Assembly (NCBI RefSeq): GCF_030453185.1
Contig: NZ_JAKDKW010000009.1
Coordinates: 1 to 51,080, forward strand
From: Yaniella sp.
GTDB lineage: Bacteria; Actinomycetota; Actinomycetes; Actinomycetales; Micrococcaceae
Length of the DNA stretch: 51,080 bases
Reading direction: 5' to 3'
Both the position numbers and the translations under genes were made by a program. The notes under the pieces were generated by a model, which saw nothing but the letters and a program-made list of their open reading frames with translations, ran no database searches and was not told where the DNA came from. Numbering within the stretch: position 1 is the stretch's first letter; the number at the start of each line of letters is the position of its first letter. Below are positions 33,503 to 42,235 of the stretch, piece after piece.

Positions 33503-35017
33503 TTAGTGGGTCAGCAGGGCGAAAAACATGGCGTCGGTTTTGTGTAGGTCGGGCCAGAGCTGCGTCATATTTGAGTCCGCTTCACCCGAGATGATCGTGT
33601 CACGCGCTAGGGCCGACTCGCCCTCGTTTTCCAGTGCGGCCTGTTGCATCGCTGATGCAGAATCAAGTAACTGAACGGTGGCGTGGCGCTTGATTACGTC
33701 GGTGACCTGTAAGGCTGTTTCCGCAATATGTGGCGAACAGGTCACATAGGCAAGCAAACCACCTGGCTTCAACATCTTCACCGCAGCATCTAAGAGTTGG
33801 GCCTGCAGTTTTGTCAGTGTGGCAAGGTCTTGCGGCGTGCGACGCCAGCGCGACTCTGGACGACGACGCAGGGCACCGAGACCGGTACACGGGGCATCCA
33901 GCAGGATGCGGTCGAATCGTTGTGTATTGTCAGGATCATTGCCCATGTGCACACCATCTGCAACCGATGTCGTCCAAACATTCTCATCCACAACACGAAG
34001 TGCTTGTTCTACAAGTTTGGTGCGGTGATCGGAGACATCGTTGGCTCGGATCGTGGCACCGCGAGTGGCTGCAAGCGAGGCCAAAATAGCGGCTTTACCG
34101 CCGGGACCGGCGGACATGTCGAGCCATGTTTCATCGGGCTGCACACTGCGAGCCCCTACCAGCGCTCTGGCGGTCAGCTGGGAACCGATATCTTGGACAC
34201 GGATAGTGCCCTCGGCTACGCCGGGGATTCGGCCGGCATCGCCACCGGCAAACACGGCGGCGCCTGGTGCCAGCGTCGATGCCGTAGCACCATACTCCAG
34301 GACGGGTTCAAGCTCACCTATACCGGGGAGCGCGATGAGGTTGAGCTCGGGTGCAATATTATTTGCTGCTAGCACCTGCGGAAAGTCTTCTGGATTGCGT
34401 CCGTGATAGGCCAAAGATTGTTTGATCGCGCGCAGGATCCAGGTTGGGTGTGCATACCGGACCGACAAATCGTTGTCGGTGTCTCCCGGTGCCAGCGCAT
34501 CGAGCCATTCGTCCAAGCTCTGCTGACTGACCTTGCGCAATACCGCATTGACCAGCCCCGATGGCCCAGCTCCGATTTGTGACCGCACGAGGGCAACGGT
34601 GGTGTCTAGGGCGGCATGAGCAGGTACTCGCATGTTGAGCAGTTGATGGGTACCAAGACGCAGGGCGTCCAAGACCGGCTTATCCAGTTTGCCGATGGGA
34701 CGATCAACGCACTCTGCCAGGATCGCATCGTAGGTGCCTGTGTTCCGGAGCGTCCCGTAGGTCAATTCCGTGGTGAAGGCCGCGTCCTGGCGGTCAAGTT
34801 TATTTCTCCGGATACGGGCGGGGAGCACGAGGTTGGCATAAGCATCCTCGTTGGTCACCGCTTGCAGAATTTGGAACGCTGTGAGCCGTGCAGGATCAGC
34901 GCTTCTCGCACGCTGTGCCGGCGCTTTTTCTGAATACTGCCGTTTTTGTCCTTGCTGTCCACGATTGCGTTGGCGGCCTTTGGTGTCGCGCCGATTTTGT
35001 GAAGTGTCGTCTGCCAA
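33503..35017 (-). CDS. rsmB: 16S rRNA (cytosine-967-C5) methyltransferase
   Basis: RsmB methylates C967 of 16S rRNA. It has 504 residues, with a NusB-like N-terminal domain (about residues 42-180, [20 protein letters not shown]) and a C-terminal SAM methyltransferase domain. Motif I is [15 protein letters not shown], followed by [20 protein letters not shown] with the PC catalytic/release Cys pair partner and [13 protein letters not shown] with the TC nucleophile. The N terminus (residues 1-40) is basic and disordered. The start is a TTG with GAAGGAT upstream, five bases after the fmt stop. Confidence 0.95.
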   Translation of the reverse strand: MADDTSQNRRDTKGRQRNRGQQGQKRQYSEKAPAQRARSADPARLTAFQILQAVTNEDAYANLVLPARIRRNKLDRQDAAFTTELTYGTLRNTGTYDAILAECVDRPIGKLDKPVLDALRLGTHQLLNMRVPAHAALDTTVALVRSQIGAGPSGLVNAVLRKVSQQSLDEWLDALAPGDTDNDLSVRYAHPTWILRAIKQSLAYHGRNPEDFPQVLAANNIAPELNLIALPGIGELEPVLEYGATASTLAPGAAVFAGGDAGRIPGVAEGTIRVQDIGSQLTARALVGARSVQPDETWLDMSAGPGGKAAILASLAATRGATIRANDVSDHRTKLVEQALRVVDENVWTTSVADGVHMGNDPDNTQRFDRILLDAPCTGLGALRRRPESRWRRTPQDLATLTKLQAQLLDAAVKMLKPGGLLAYVTCSPHIAETALQVTDVIKRHATVQLLDSASAMQQAALENEGESALARDTIISGEADSNMTQLWPDLHKTDAMFFALLTH

Positions 35018-35022
35018 AATTC

Positions 35023-36012
35023 TTATCCTTCGTCCACATCAAACTCGGTGGGATGCGTTGCAGAGGTGTGGAGTCCAATGGATGGATCAACTCCGTGTGC
35101 CCAGTCGCTTGCCACCAGCATTTTTTTACCTGAGGGTTGCACTCTGGTGAGCTCGATAGCCCCATCTTGGCACACCAGCAGCACACGGTGCGGTTCGATG
35201 ATGAACTCCCCCGGCGCTTTTCCTTGATCTGGTGGGTCACTGACCGGTGCTGCGCCACCAATTTTGAATCGTTGGGCTTTAGTACCGTCGCCATCCAGGG
35301 TCGCCCAGGCACCCGGTGCAGGCGAAGCGCCATTAATTAGCCCCAGAACTGCATCGGCAGGCTGGTACGCATCGATTTGGACATCGCGGCTGGTGATTTT
35401 GGGCGCCCAGCTTGCTTCCCCTTGTTGTGGGGTGGCTTCAGCGGACCCGGCAGCGATATCAAACAGTGTCTCCGACAGTAGCCTCCCGCCAGAGACCGCG
35501 AGATCGGCGAGCACCTCTCCAGAGGTTTCTTCTGGTGCCAGAGCCCGCGACAGTGTGGCGAATACCGGGCCGGTATCAAGTCCGGCTTCCAACTGGAAGA
35601 CGGCGGCCCCGGTGGCAGGTTCTTGATTGATGATTGCCCACTGCACCGGCGCGGCGCCACGATAAGCCGGTAGCAGTGAAAAGTGTAGATTGACCCACCC
35701 TTTGGGCAGCATATCCAGCATCGTTTGGGGCAAGAGACCTCCGTAGGCCACTACCGCGCCGAGGTCAGCTTGCAGTTCTTGGATTTCGGCGATTGCTGCT
35801 TGACCACTTTCGCCGGCAAAACTGTCGGCTTTGATGACCGGCAGTTCTAATTCTGTGGCACGTTCGGCAACAGGTGATGGTGTCAAAACACGTTTACGTC
35901 CGATTTTGGCATCAGTTCGTGTGAGCACACCTACAACGTGGTGTCCTGCGTTGATCAAAGCATTCAGTGATGCAACGGCGGGCTCTGGTGTTCCGGCAAA
36001 AAGAATTCTCAT
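35023..36012 (-). CDS. fmt: methionyl-tRNA formyltransferase
   Basis: Fmt formylates initiator Met-tRNA with 10-formyl-THF. It has 329 residues. MRILFAGTPEPAVASLNAL opens the Rossmann fold, and the catalytic Asn-His-Asp set is recognisable around NLHFSLLPAYRGAAPVQWAI and GLDTGPVF. The C-terminal tRNA-binding domain (about residues 215-325) begins near WAPKITSRDVQIDAY. The ATG overlaps the def stop as ATGA. Fmt and Def act in sequence at translation start and end, so the linkage is functional. Confidence 0.97.
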   Translation of the reverse strand: MRILFAGTPEPAVASLNALINAGHHVVGVLTRTDAKIGRKRVLTPSPVAERATELELPVIKADSFAGESGQAAIAEIQELQADLGAVVAYGGLLPQTMLDMLPKGWVNLHFSLLPAYRGAAPVQWAIINQEPATGAAVFQLEAGLDTGPVFATLSRALAPEETSGEVLADLAVSGGRLLSETLFDIAAGSAEATPQQGEASWAPKITSRDVQIDAYQPADAVLGLINGASPAPGAWATLDGDGTKAQRFKIGGAAPVSDPPDQGKAPGEFIIEPHRVLLVCQDGAIELTRVQPSGKKMLVASDWAHGVDPSIGLHTSATHPTEFDVDEG

Positions 36013-36608
36013 ACTTCTCCTGACGAAGCGACGGTCCCAAATGCAGAACCTGCTCCAAATGTCGAGCTCGTCTCTGCGGCACGTTCAGCGTTGATACGCT
36101 TTGTGGTTTCGGCAAAGTCGGCAGAGGCCATCGCTCGACGTGCTTGTCGGAACTGTTCGTCCGCCAAGCGATCTACAAATAAGTAGCCATCTAAGTGGTC
36201 AACCTCGTGCTGGAGCATACGAGCAAAGAGTCCCTCTCCTTCGTATTCGACTTCGTCACCATTGACGTCAACCCCCGTAACTTTGGCATGTAGAGCGCGA
36301 GACGGGGTGAAATATAGCTCAGGCACTGATAGACAACCTTCTCTGGTGTCTTGGACGGCATCACCCCAGGTTTCGATGGCGGGGTTGATGACGTGACCAC
36401 GGCGTTCGTCGAGATTAAACACAAATATTGCTTGCCCGATGCCCACCTGGGGGCCAGCCAAACCGACACCGGACACGGCGTCCATAGTTTCGTGCATCGA
36501 ATCGATGAGCCGCTGGAGTCCAATCAAACCAAAGCGGGCTTTTGCAACCTGGGACGTCTTACTGCGCAGGACTGGGTCCGGCAACGTACGAATAGTTAAA
36601 ACACTCAC
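36009..36608 (-). CDS. def: peptide deformylase
   Basis: Def removes the formyl group from nascent proteins. It has 199 residues. Motif I is GVGLAGPQVGIGQ (the family usually has AAPQ), motif II EGCLSVPEL gives the Cys metal ligand, and motif III QHEVDHLDGYLF gives both His ligands and the catalytic Glu. The 30-residue C-terminal extension after the third motif (AETTKRINAERAAETSSTFG) is typical of some actinobacterial forms. The start is a GTG; TAGTCT lies six bases before it. Confidence 0.96.
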   Translation of the reverse strand: MSVLTIRTLPDPVLRSKTSQVAKARFGLIGLQRLIDSMHETMDAVSGVGLAGPQVGIGQAIFVFNLDERRGHVINPAIETWGDAVQDTREGCLSVPELYFTPSRALHAKVTGVDVNGDEVEYEGEGLFARMLQHEVDHLDGYLFVDRLADEQFRQARRAMASADFAETTKRINAERAAETSSTFGAGSAFGTVASSGEV

Positions 36609-36614
36609 GGAGTA

Positions 36615-36620
36615 AGACTA
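36615..36620 (-). promoter_or_regulatory. -10 box of def (leaderless)
   Basis: TAGTCT on the minus strand ends six bases before the GTG at 36608. It is the likely promoter of the def-fmt-rsmB-rpe-pnuC unit. Confidence 0.5.
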
Positions 36621-36668
36621 CCCAAATATATGTCGGTTCACCGGCGGTGTGTGACGCGCGGGGAAGGA

Positions 36669-37538
36669 TTATTGCGGCAGGCCAACCGGCGGCCCAATTG
36701 GCTGTAACGGCGTAGCAGCTGTATCGACAGCCTGCTGATATTCCCAGACTTGGCGCAGAGCCCAGAACTTTTGCCAGTGCTGCGGCAACGACTGCGGATT
36801 GGCCTGATACGCAACGACTTCGGTCTCACCTACCGCGACCCCGAGCAACATGACATCTTGTCCATAAGCCCACTCTTCCCACGTACCCGCTTCGGCATCC
36901 ACAAGCGACTCCTCTGCCTTGTATCCGGCGGCCAATTGCATGACGACGTTGGGACTGAGACTTTTCACACGGCCTGAGCGATCAGTTCCGCGGGTTTTGT
37001 AATCGATAAGACAAACCCGACCACCGATTTCAGCCACTAGATCGAGCGTGCCGGCATAGCCGACTGTGTGATTCCACACAGTAATTTCTGCAGCGAGAGG
37101 TTTGACTTGAAAATTTTCCCACCACTCGTCAAAGCGATCCGCAAATCCAGACTCGTTATGTTCTGCCAGAACTTCCCGAGTGTCAGCCAGACTGTGCGGC
37201 TTTCCTAACGCTCGCAGTGCAACCTGTTCTGCATAGTTGTGCACGCGGTCTCCCCGGGCTGCCGCGTCATCACGATATCGTACCGCTGCATCATTGGACT
37301 GACGCGCAAGTGTTTTGAGTTTGGCAGGTGACCCAACCGATTCAGTCAACCGCGTGTCAGTTATCAACTGGGTTGTTGCCATGTGGCTTGCCCACCCACT
37401 GAGATCCATGTGCTGCTGGCCGATCACGGTGGTGATTGACGGAACTTCGGGCAGACCAGACAGGGATCTGGAGTACATTCTGCCGGCGTTGGTTTGGTGT
37501 GCAAGCTGTGGTTGTGTCATGCCTCCATTATCGGCCAT
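36669..37538 (-). CDS. PD-(D/E)XK nuclease-fold protein (Cas4/RecB-like)
   Basis: A 289-residue protein of unknown role with the PD-(D/E)XK nuclease core at about residues 150-190: an acidic residue in LAAEITVWN, Asp in YAGTLDLVAEIG, and the D-x-K pair in CLIDYKT. Upstream helices (VHNYAEQVALRALGKP) resemble those of RecB/Cas4/AddB-type domains and phage exonucleases. The C terminus has no Cys cluster, so a Cas4-type Fe-S site is absent. No helicase, cas or phage gene is nearby. Plausible roles are DNA end processing or defence, but nothing decides this. TAGCCT ends nine bases before the ATG at 37538; an in-frame ATG follows at 37520. Confidence 0.75.
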   Translation of the reverse strand: MADNGGMTQPQLAHQTNAGRMYSRSLSGLPEVPSITTVIGQQHMDLSGWASHMATTQLITDTRLTESVGSPAKLKTLARQSNDAAVRYRDDAAARGDRVHNYAEQVALRALGKPHSLADTREVLAEHNESGFADRFDEWWENFQVKPLAAEITVWNHTVGYAGTLDLVAEIGGRVCLIDYKTRGTDRSGRVKSLSPNVVMQLAAGYKAEESLVDAEAGTWEEWAYGQDVMLLGVAVGETEVVAYQANPQSLPQHWQKFWALRQVWEYQQAVDTAATPLQPIGPPVGLPQ

Positions 37539-37593
37539 GACACGGACAGGCTAAGCGTTTCTGTCATGAATAAAACACACCGGAGAGTCTGAT

Positions 37594-37623
37594 TTGCGCT
37601 TTTGAATTTTGATTGGGTATAGT
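37594..37623 (+). promoter_or_regulatory. promoter of the tRNA-Gly/Cys/Val/Gly cluster
   Basis: TTGCGC (37594-37599) and TATAGT (37618-37623) are separated by 18 bases. The predicted start lies about 48 bases before the first tRNA. The AT-rich gap from 37539 shows nothing else. Confidence 0.5.
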
Positions 37624-37677
37624 TTCAATCTGTTGGACGCACAGTAAACAACAAATACGTTAGTTCACAAGCGTTCT

Positions 37678-37751
37678 GCGGATGTAGCTCAGCTGGCTAG
37701 AGCACCACCTTGCCAAGGTGGGGGTCGCGGGTTCGAATCCCGTCATCCGCT
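37678..37751 (+). tRNA. tRNA-Gly(GCC), copy 1
   Basis: Acceptor GCGGATG pairs with CATCCGC and the discriminator is T. The anticodon loop is TTGCCAA in the CCACC/GGTGG stem, giving GCC. The T loop is TTCGAAT. The gene is 74 bases and identical to the copy at 38011. CCA is not encoded. Confidence 0.97.
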
Positions 37752-37765
37752 CGCAACACCCTCAG

Positions 37766-37836
37766 GGTGGGGTGGCCGAGTGGTGAGGCAGCGGCCTGCA
37801 AAGCCGCGTACGCGGGTTCGATTCCCGTCCCCACCT
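37766..37836 (+). tRNA. tRNA-Cys(GCA)
   Basis: Acceptor GGTGGGG pairs with CCCCACC, discriminator T. The anticodon stem CGGCC-tgcaaa-type loop gives GCA. The gene is 71 bases. Confidence 0.96.
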
Positions 37837-37914
37837 CGATCGGATTTCCGAGGTAGCAGCAAAGCTGGTACCGTAGGAATCTGCAAGTCTTGAGTTTCAG
37901 ATAATGGAACACAA

Positions 37915-37988
37915 GCGCGATTGGCGCAGTTGGTTAGCGCGCTTCCCCGACACGGAAGAGGTCACTGGTTCGAGTCCAGTATCGCGCA
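37915..37988 (+). tRNA. tRNA-Val(GAC)
   Basis: Acceptor GCGCGAT pairs with ATCGCGC, discriminator A. The anticodon stem CTTCC/GGAAG encloses CCGACAC, anticodon GAC. The T loop is TTCGAGT. Length 74 bases. Confidence 0.96.
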
Positions 37989-38010
37989 CAGAATTACGAA
38001 GGTAATTCAC

Positions 38011-38084
38011 GCGGATGTAGCTCAGCTGGCTAGAGCACCACCTTGCCAAGGTGGGGGTCGCGGGTTCGAATCCCGTCATCCGCT
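38011..38084 (+). tRNA. tRNA-Gly(GCC), copy 2
   Basis: Base-for-base identical to the tRNA at 37678. It closes the cluster and is followed by a terminator 11 bases later. Confidence 0.97.
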
Positions 38085-38095
38085 CTGTTGTTGCT

Positions 38096-38128
38096 AAGAG
38101 GCGTCGGTGATTTTCACCGGCGCCTCTT
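38096..38128 (+). terminator. terminator of the tRNA cluster
   Basis: A 15-bp stem (38096-38110 with 38114-38128, one G-U pair) with a TTT loop. It is followed by CTGCGTTT on the plus strand and has a weak U-tract. Confidence 0.75.
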
Positions 38129-38211
38129 CTGCGTTTATGAACACGTACCCGCCCAGCCTGCACACGCGGTCGCTTTCCAGCCCGGCGGGCAGATCAGGGG
38201 GCACTGAGTAT

Positions 38212-38240
38212 CTCAGGGCACGAGCTTGCCCTGAGGTTTT
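38212..38240 (+). terminator. second stem-loop before the zapE stop
   Basis: CTCAGGGCA (38212-38220) and TGCCCTGAG (38227-38235) pair over nine bases, followed by GTTTT on the plus strand. It lies at the end of zapE on the opposite strand and may end both transcripts. Between it and 38129 the sequence is GC-rich and holds nothing I recognise. Confidence 0.6.
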
Positions 38241-39357
38241 AGAGGGCTTTCTCCCCCAGTTGTCCTTCGCGGGCCAGGGCAGTCATACGTGAGACCGTGC
38301 GGAAGTACTTCTTCATATATCCACCGGCCATCATATCCTCGGTGAACAACTGTTCAAATGGCACACCAGAAGCGATGACCGGAACATCTTTGTCGTAGAG
38401 TCGGTCGGCCAACACAACAAACCGTAAAGCCATGGCTTGCTCCGTAATGGTCGTGACATTACTCAGCACCAACACATCAACATCGCGCACTAATTCACGG
38501 TACCGCGAGGGATGCACCCGTGACAGATTTTTAGTTAATGCCCCCCATTCATCAACGGCATAGACCTGTTCCTCGGGGAAGTTTGCTTTCGCAGTTTCCA
38601 GTTCGGCACCTACGTTAGCCGGCTCGGGTGCCGCCTCGAGACCACGATGACGGTAGTCTTCGCCATCGATCCGAATCGTTTCAAACTGATCTGCCAGTAC
38701 TTGGATCTCACGTTTGAAATCTTGGGCTGCGAAACGCCCCTCCCCCAGGGAACCGGGCAATGTATTTGAGGTAGCAGCCAGCTTCACACCTGCATCAGAG
38801 AGCTCTCGCATCAAACGGGACATCAAAACGGTGTCGCCCGGGTCATCCAACTCAAACTCGTCGATGCACACCAATGAGTATTCCTTGAGGACTTCCATGG
38901 TGGTCGTAAAGCTCAGCGCCCCTACGAGATTGGTATACTCCACGAACGTTCCGAAAGCTTTCTTCCCTGGAGCCGCATGCCACAGGGAAGCCAGCAGGTG
39001 TGTTTTTCCGACGCCGAAGCCACCATCTAAATACACGCCGTTCGGCAGTTTGGAATCGCTCTTCTTTGCTTTACGAGAAAACAGCGAAAAGAGACCGCCA
39101 TGAGATTTGCGAGTCCCGATTGTTGCTGCAAACTCACGAAGTTTATCAACAGCTCCAGCCTGTGATGGGTGTGCTGGATCTGGGATATACGTGTCAAAGG
39201 AGACCTCGCCAAAACGATATGACGGATGGAACCCTGCCAGGAGTTCTTCCGGAGAAACCTTTGGGTTTCGTTCCGATAGAGCTACAATCTCGGTCACGTT
39301 GTATCCAATCTCTTTTGACGCTTCGCGCAGTGCACACTCACCCGGTGGGGTGGTCAA
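38239..39357 (-). CDS. zapE: ZapE/AFG1-family ATPase
   Basis: A 372-residue AAA-like ATPase of the ZapE (AFG1/LACE1) family. Walker A is DGGFGVGKTH (residues 111-120), Walker B is SLVCIDEFELDD (about 161-172) and the sensor stretch LAATSNTLPGSLGEGRF follows. An insert of about 25 basic residues (SHGGLFSLFSRKAKKS, residues 85-100) precedes the P-loop. E. coli ZapE binds FtsZ and destabilises the division ring under stress; the role in actinobacteria is not well studied. The TTG start at 39357 is chosen because TAGTAT lies seven bases upstream; an alternative GTG would be further downstream. Confidence 0.9.
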   Translation of the reverse strand: MTTPPGECALREASKEIGYNVTEIVALSERNPKVSPEELLAGFHPSYRFGEVSFDTYIPDPAHPSQAGAVDKLREFAATIGTRKSHGGLFSLFSRKAKKSDSKLPNGVYLDGGFGVGKTHLLASLWHAAPGKKAFGTFVEYTNLVGALSFTTTMEVLKEYSLVCIDEFELDDPGDTVLMSRLMRELSDAGVKLAATSNTLPGSLGEGRFAAQDFKREIQVLADQFETIRIDGEDYRHRGLEAAPEPANVGAELETAKANFPEEQVYAVDEWGALTKNLSRVHPSRYRELVRDVDVLVLSNVTTITEQAMALRFVVLADRLYDKDVPVIASGVPFEQLFTEDMMAGGYMKKYFRTVSRMTALAREGQLGEKAL

Positions 39358-39364
39358 CCCTTAC

Positions 39365-39370
39365 ATACTA
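39365..39370 (-). promoter_or_regulatory. -10 box of zapE (leaderless)
   Basis: TAGTAT on the minus strand ends seven bases before the TTG at 39357, matching the pattern seen at other genes here. Confidence 0.45.
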
Positions 39371-39527
39371 GAGCGCATGCATATAGCCAGAGCACTGTTA
39401 CTTTGTCAATGGCACAAACAAGTAGTTGTGTGACGTCACTCGTAGCAAATAACACACGTCCTTGTATGCTTAATAGTCAAACGTGCCACATTTTGACGGC
39501 CAATCACGATTGAAAGGGAATCCCCTT

Positions 39528-40421
39528 ATGAGTACACAAGTGCCCGTGGAAACCTCAGACTACGCTCACCCAGAAAAACTCGTCTCAACCGAGTGGGTCC
39601 AAGAGCATAAAAGCAATCCGAATGTTGTTGTCCTTGAGTCCAATGAAGATACCCTGCTGTATTCGACCGGACATATCCCAGGTGCTGTAAAAATCGACTG
39701 GCATACTGAACTCAACGATCCGGTATCCCGCGATTTTATTGATCCAGAAGGCTTTGCCAAGATGGCGGCGTCCAAAGGGATTAGTCGCGACACCACAGTC
39801 ATCTTCTACGGGGACAAGTCGAACTGGTGGGCAGCATATGCTCTCTGGGTTTTCACATTGTATGGCCATCAAGACGTTCGCTTGATGAATGGTGGTCGTG
39901 ATAAATGGATCGCTGAAGGTCGTGAAATTACCCGCGAGATTCCAACGGTTACCGAAGCCGACTACCCCGTCGTGCAACGTGATGATCAAACAGAGCGTGC
40001 CAATAAGGCTCAAGTCCTCGAGAACATTGGCCAACTGCCACTAATTGATGTTCGTTCAGCTGCAGAATACACCGGTGAAACAACACATATGGCAGGCTAC
40101 CCACAAGAAGGCACCCTGCGCGGTGGACACATCCCCACCGCTGAATCGGTGCCCTGGGCTACAGCTGCCAACGAAGATGGCACCTTCAAATCTCGTGAAG
40201 AACTGACCAAGCTCTACACCGAGGACGCTGGTTTGGGTACATCTGATCAGGTCATTGCCTACTGCCGTATTGGTGAGCGTTCCGCGCACACTTGGTTCGT
40301 CCTGAAGCATCTCCTCGGATACGAATCGGTACGAAACTACGATGGTTCGTGGACCGAATGGGGCAACAGCGTAGGTGTACCAATTGTCGTCGGGGCTGAG
40401 CCCGGCCAAGCACCAAAATAA
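39528..40421 (+). CDS. sseA: thiosulfate/3-mercaptopyruvate sulfurtransferase
   Basis: A 297-residue tandem-rhodanese sulfurtransferase. The N-terminal inactive rhodanese domain ends near residue 140, and the C-terminal domain has the active-site Cys in [11 protein letters not shown] (near residue 247). The conserved sequence [10 protein letters not shown] lies in the first domain and [12 protein letters not shown] in the second. The CRIGERS loop fits thiosulfate-type actinobacterial enzymes (CRxGxR) better than the CGSGVTA of 3-mercaptopyruvate enzymes. AAAGGGAA precedes the ATG at 39528; an upstream in-frame start at 39483 lacks support. The perfect hairpin at 40440 follows. Its neighbour is sufE, a common pair in actinobacteria. 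Confidence 0.93.
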   Translation: MSTQVPVETSDYAHPEKLVSTEWVQEHKSNPNVVVLESNEDTLLYSTGHIPGAVKIDWHTELNDPVSRDFIDPEGFAKMAASKGISRDTTVIFYGDKSNWWAAYALWVFTLYGHQDVRLMNGGRDKWIAEGREITREIPTVTEADYPVVQRDDQTERANKAQVLENIGQLPLIDVRSAAEYTGETTHMAGYPQEGTLRGGHIPTAESVPWATAANEDGTFKSREELTKLYTEDAGLGTSDQVIAYCRIGERSAHTWFVLKHLLGYESVRNYDGSWTEWGNSVGVPIVVGAEPGQAPK

Positions 40422-40439
40422 AAATTTTTCGCACGGTTC

Positions 40440-40471
40440 AAGCCGGTGTCGGGTGTACCCGACACCGGCTT
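40440..40471. terminator. 15-bp hairpin after the sulfurtransferase
   Basis: AAGCCGGTGTCGGGT (40440-40454) and its exact reverse complement (40457-40471) flank two bases. No strong U-tract follows (GGTGTATTA). It separates the gene from the sufE promoter. Confidence 0.75.
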
Positions 40472-40494
40472 GGTGTATTAACGGTCGAGCGCGT

Positions 40495-40500
40495 TAGAAT
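40495..40500 (+). promoter_or_regulatory. -10 box of sufE
   Basis: TAGAAT lies 32 bases before the TTG start, just after the hairpin at 40440-40471, so sufE-ybaK has its own promoter. A -35 is not clear. Confidence 0.4.
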
Positions 40501-40532
40501 AGACCTCGGATCAAAACTTAGAAAGGATCCCA

Positions 40533-40976
40533 TTGGCTGTCCAAACACCACAGGTTCTGCTAGAAATCATGAATGATTTCCAAGAGATGCATGAGCCAGA
40601 ACGTCTCGAACTGCTGTTAGAGTTTTCTGATAACCTGCCGGAACCGCCAGAGCGCTACGCCGGTCATGAAGTGGAAATGGAACAGGTTGTAGAATGTCAG
40701 ACGCCGCTGTTTCTCGCTTTGGAGTACACCGATGAGCAAGATCCCGAAGTGACCATCATTGTTTCTGCACCACCGGAAGCACCAACCACACGAGGTTTTG
40801 CTGGCGTCCTCCTTGAGGGACTTTCCGGACACCGTGCGTCCACCATCCTTTCGGTCCCGGATGACATCCCGAACCAATTGGGGCTGACGAACGCTTTAAC
40901 CCCGCTTCGTTTGCGAGGCATGGCAGCTTTGTTGGGACGAATCAAACGCAATATCACCGAACACCTGAACGCATGA
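40533..40976 (+). CDS. sufE: SufE-family protein
   Basis: SufE accepts persulfide sulfur from a cysteine desulfurase for Fe-S cluster assembly. The 147-residue protein has the catalytic Cys in QVVECQTPLF at about residue 52. The helix-rich core begins IMNDFQEMHEPERLELLLEF, and the C-terminal LRLRGMAALLGRIKRNI is typical. The start is TTG with GAAAGGAT in the correct place; an in-frame ATG lies 33 bases downstream. No sufS or other suf gene is in the window. The pairing with the sulfurtransferase suggests a link in sulfur delivery. Confidence 0.9.
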   Translation: MAVQTPQVLLEIMNDFQEMHEPERLELLLEFSDNLPEPPERYAGHEVEMEQVVECQTPLFLALEYTDEQDPEVTIIVSAPPEAPTTRGFAGVLLEGLSGHRASTILSVPDDIPNQLGLTNALTPLRLRGMAALLGRIKRNITEHLNA

Positions 40977-41461
40977 CAACGCCATCGGCCGCAACACCCG
41001 CTCTGCGTACAGTCCTTGAGGCAGACCTCTGGCATCGAGTCTATGAATATGAGCATGACGACGACGGAGTGCGCGGCTTCGGTGCCGAAGCCGCGGATAA
41101 ATTGGGTGTTGATCCCAAACGCATTCTCAAGACCTTGGTGGTAAGAACCTCTGATGGCCAATTGGCAAACGCTGTTCTGGCCGTTGCTGACATGTTGAAC
41201 CTCAAACGTGTCGCCAAAGCGTTGAAGGTCAAAAGCGTGAAAATGGCTGAGCCAGCCCAGGTGCAACAGAAGACCGGTTATGTACTGGGCGGTGTCTCAC
41301 CGTTGGGCCAAAAAACACCGCTGCCCATGGTGGTAGACAGTGCAGTATCGCAATTCGACACGGTCATCGTTTCAGGTGGGCAACGCGGCATGTCACTAGA
41401 GCTGAAGACGAAAGATTTTCTCGACCTGGCAAACGCTTCAGTCGTGACGATTCGCCGCTAA
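40973..41461 (+). CDS. ybaK: YbaK-family Cys-tRNA(Pro) deacylase
   Basis: A 162-residue trans-editing deacylase of the YbaK/EbsC type, which hydrolyses Cys wrongly attached to tRNA-Pro. The core DPKRILKTLVVRTSDGQLANAVL has the conserved Lys, and GYVLGGVSPLGQKTPLPMVVD is the GGxSPxG loop of the substrate pocket. The first residues (MTTPSAATPALRTVLEAD) are family-like. The ATG overlaps the sufE stop as ATGA. It ends two bases from the convergent GPP34 stop, without a terminator between them. Confidence 0.92.
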   Translation: MTTPSAATPALRTVLEADLWHRVYEYEHDDDGVRGFGAEAADKLGVDPKRILKTLVVRTSDGQLANAVLAVADMLNLKRVAKALKVKSVKMAEPAQVQQKTGYVLGGVSPLGQKTPLPMVVDSAVSQFDTVIVSGGQRGMSLELKTKDFLDLANASVVTIRR

Positions 41462-41463
41462 TT

Positions 41464-42168
41464 TTAGCCGCCGAGCCCCGTTGCCTGGCCACGGGTTGCG
41501 GTCAGTGACTCAGCGATCGCGTTTTCAACGGCCTGCAAAGCTTCGGCCATATTGGGTTCTAACTCTTCTGCAGCACGCTGGAATTCTCCAAGACGGTCCT
41601 TGACTGTCTTATGGCGGATGCCCGGAAACACTCTGCTGAGTATATTCGTCGAATGCAGTAGATGAAGCAGCGGCCAGCTCGTTGCATCCAGTGAGGTATC
41701 GCGACCCATCAATGTGCCTCTGATACGCACGTAAATGTCCATGCTGTCATAAGCATCATCAAGGATATATCGTGTCCGAGGCCAGATTCCCAGCAACCGC
41801 TTTTCCTTAACCACCAGCTGACGGTTTCGCTCTAGGATTTTAGTAATCGCATCCATCAGCGGCGGTCGGGACAGTCTGTTGACCCACTGCTCTGCATCCT
41901 GTGGCTCCGGAGAATCACGAATAATCTGCAACACGGAGTCCAATGGCGCTTCTAATTTCACGCTCTTCGATTCATCAACCGTCACAAGGTCCTGTGTGAC
42001 GTGAATACTGCCCCGTCGAGCCAAATCAGTGAGCACTGCGCCAGCTAGTCCAACTCGGATGGTGTGCTGTTGGGTAAGCAATCTTCCGGCATGATCTATA
42101 CACGTCAGTAGATAATATTCGGCAAGGTTGAGGGCTCGCATATTTGCTTCTTCGGGAGTCAGCGTCAT
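41464..42168 (-). CDS. GPP34-domain protein (GOLPH3/Vps74-like)
   Basis: A 234-residue GPP34-family protein. The N-terminal part LNLAEYYLLTCIDHAGRLL and the GLAGAVLTDLARRGSIHV helix pair match the all-helical GPP34 domain, and RDSPEPQDAEQWVNRLSR follows. In eukaryotes this fold (GOLPH3, Vps74) binds phosphatidylinositol 4-phosphate at the Golgi; bacterial copies are common in actinobacteria and their lipid ligand is unknown. It is mostly helical with no membrane segment. The start at 42168 is taken because GACAAT ends six bases before it. Further upstream in frame, an ORF to 42306 is a shadow of the HIT gene. It is 67 bases downstream of the HIT gene. Confidence 0.83.
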   Translation of the reverse strand: MTLTPEEANMRALNLAEYYLLTCIDHAGRLLTQQHTIRVGLAGAVLTDLARRGSIHVTQDLVTVDESKSVKLEAPLDSVLQIIRDSPEPQDAEQWVNRLSRPPLMDAITKILERNRQLVVKEKRLLGIWPRTRYILDDAYDSMDIYVRIRGTLMGRDTSLDATSWPLLHLLHSTNILSRVFPGIRHKTVKDRLGEFQRAAEELEPNMAEALQAVENAIAESLTATRGQATGLGG

Positions 42169-42174
42169 GGGTCT

Positions 42175-42180
42175 ATTGTC
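42175..42180 (-). promoter_or_regulatory. -10 box of the GPP34 gene (leaderless)
   Basis: GACAAT on the minus strand ends six bases before the ATG at 42168. No ribosome binding site is present. Confidence 0.4.
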
Positions 42181-42235
42181 ATGGCATTTGCCACGGTTGT
42201 GGGGAACTCTTGGAGAAACCGCAGGTGTGTCTGAG

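Noticed and set aside
37697-38163. Frames reading TGLEPVT and TGFEPATPT-like sequence
   Set aside because: These are classic false translations of tRNA genes, here of the Gly, Val and Cys tRNAs. The same applies to the frame across tRNA-Leu at 19823-20059.
38129-38211. Small gene in the tRNA-zapE gap
   Set aside because: The only frames are short, read through the hairpins and lack ribosome sites.
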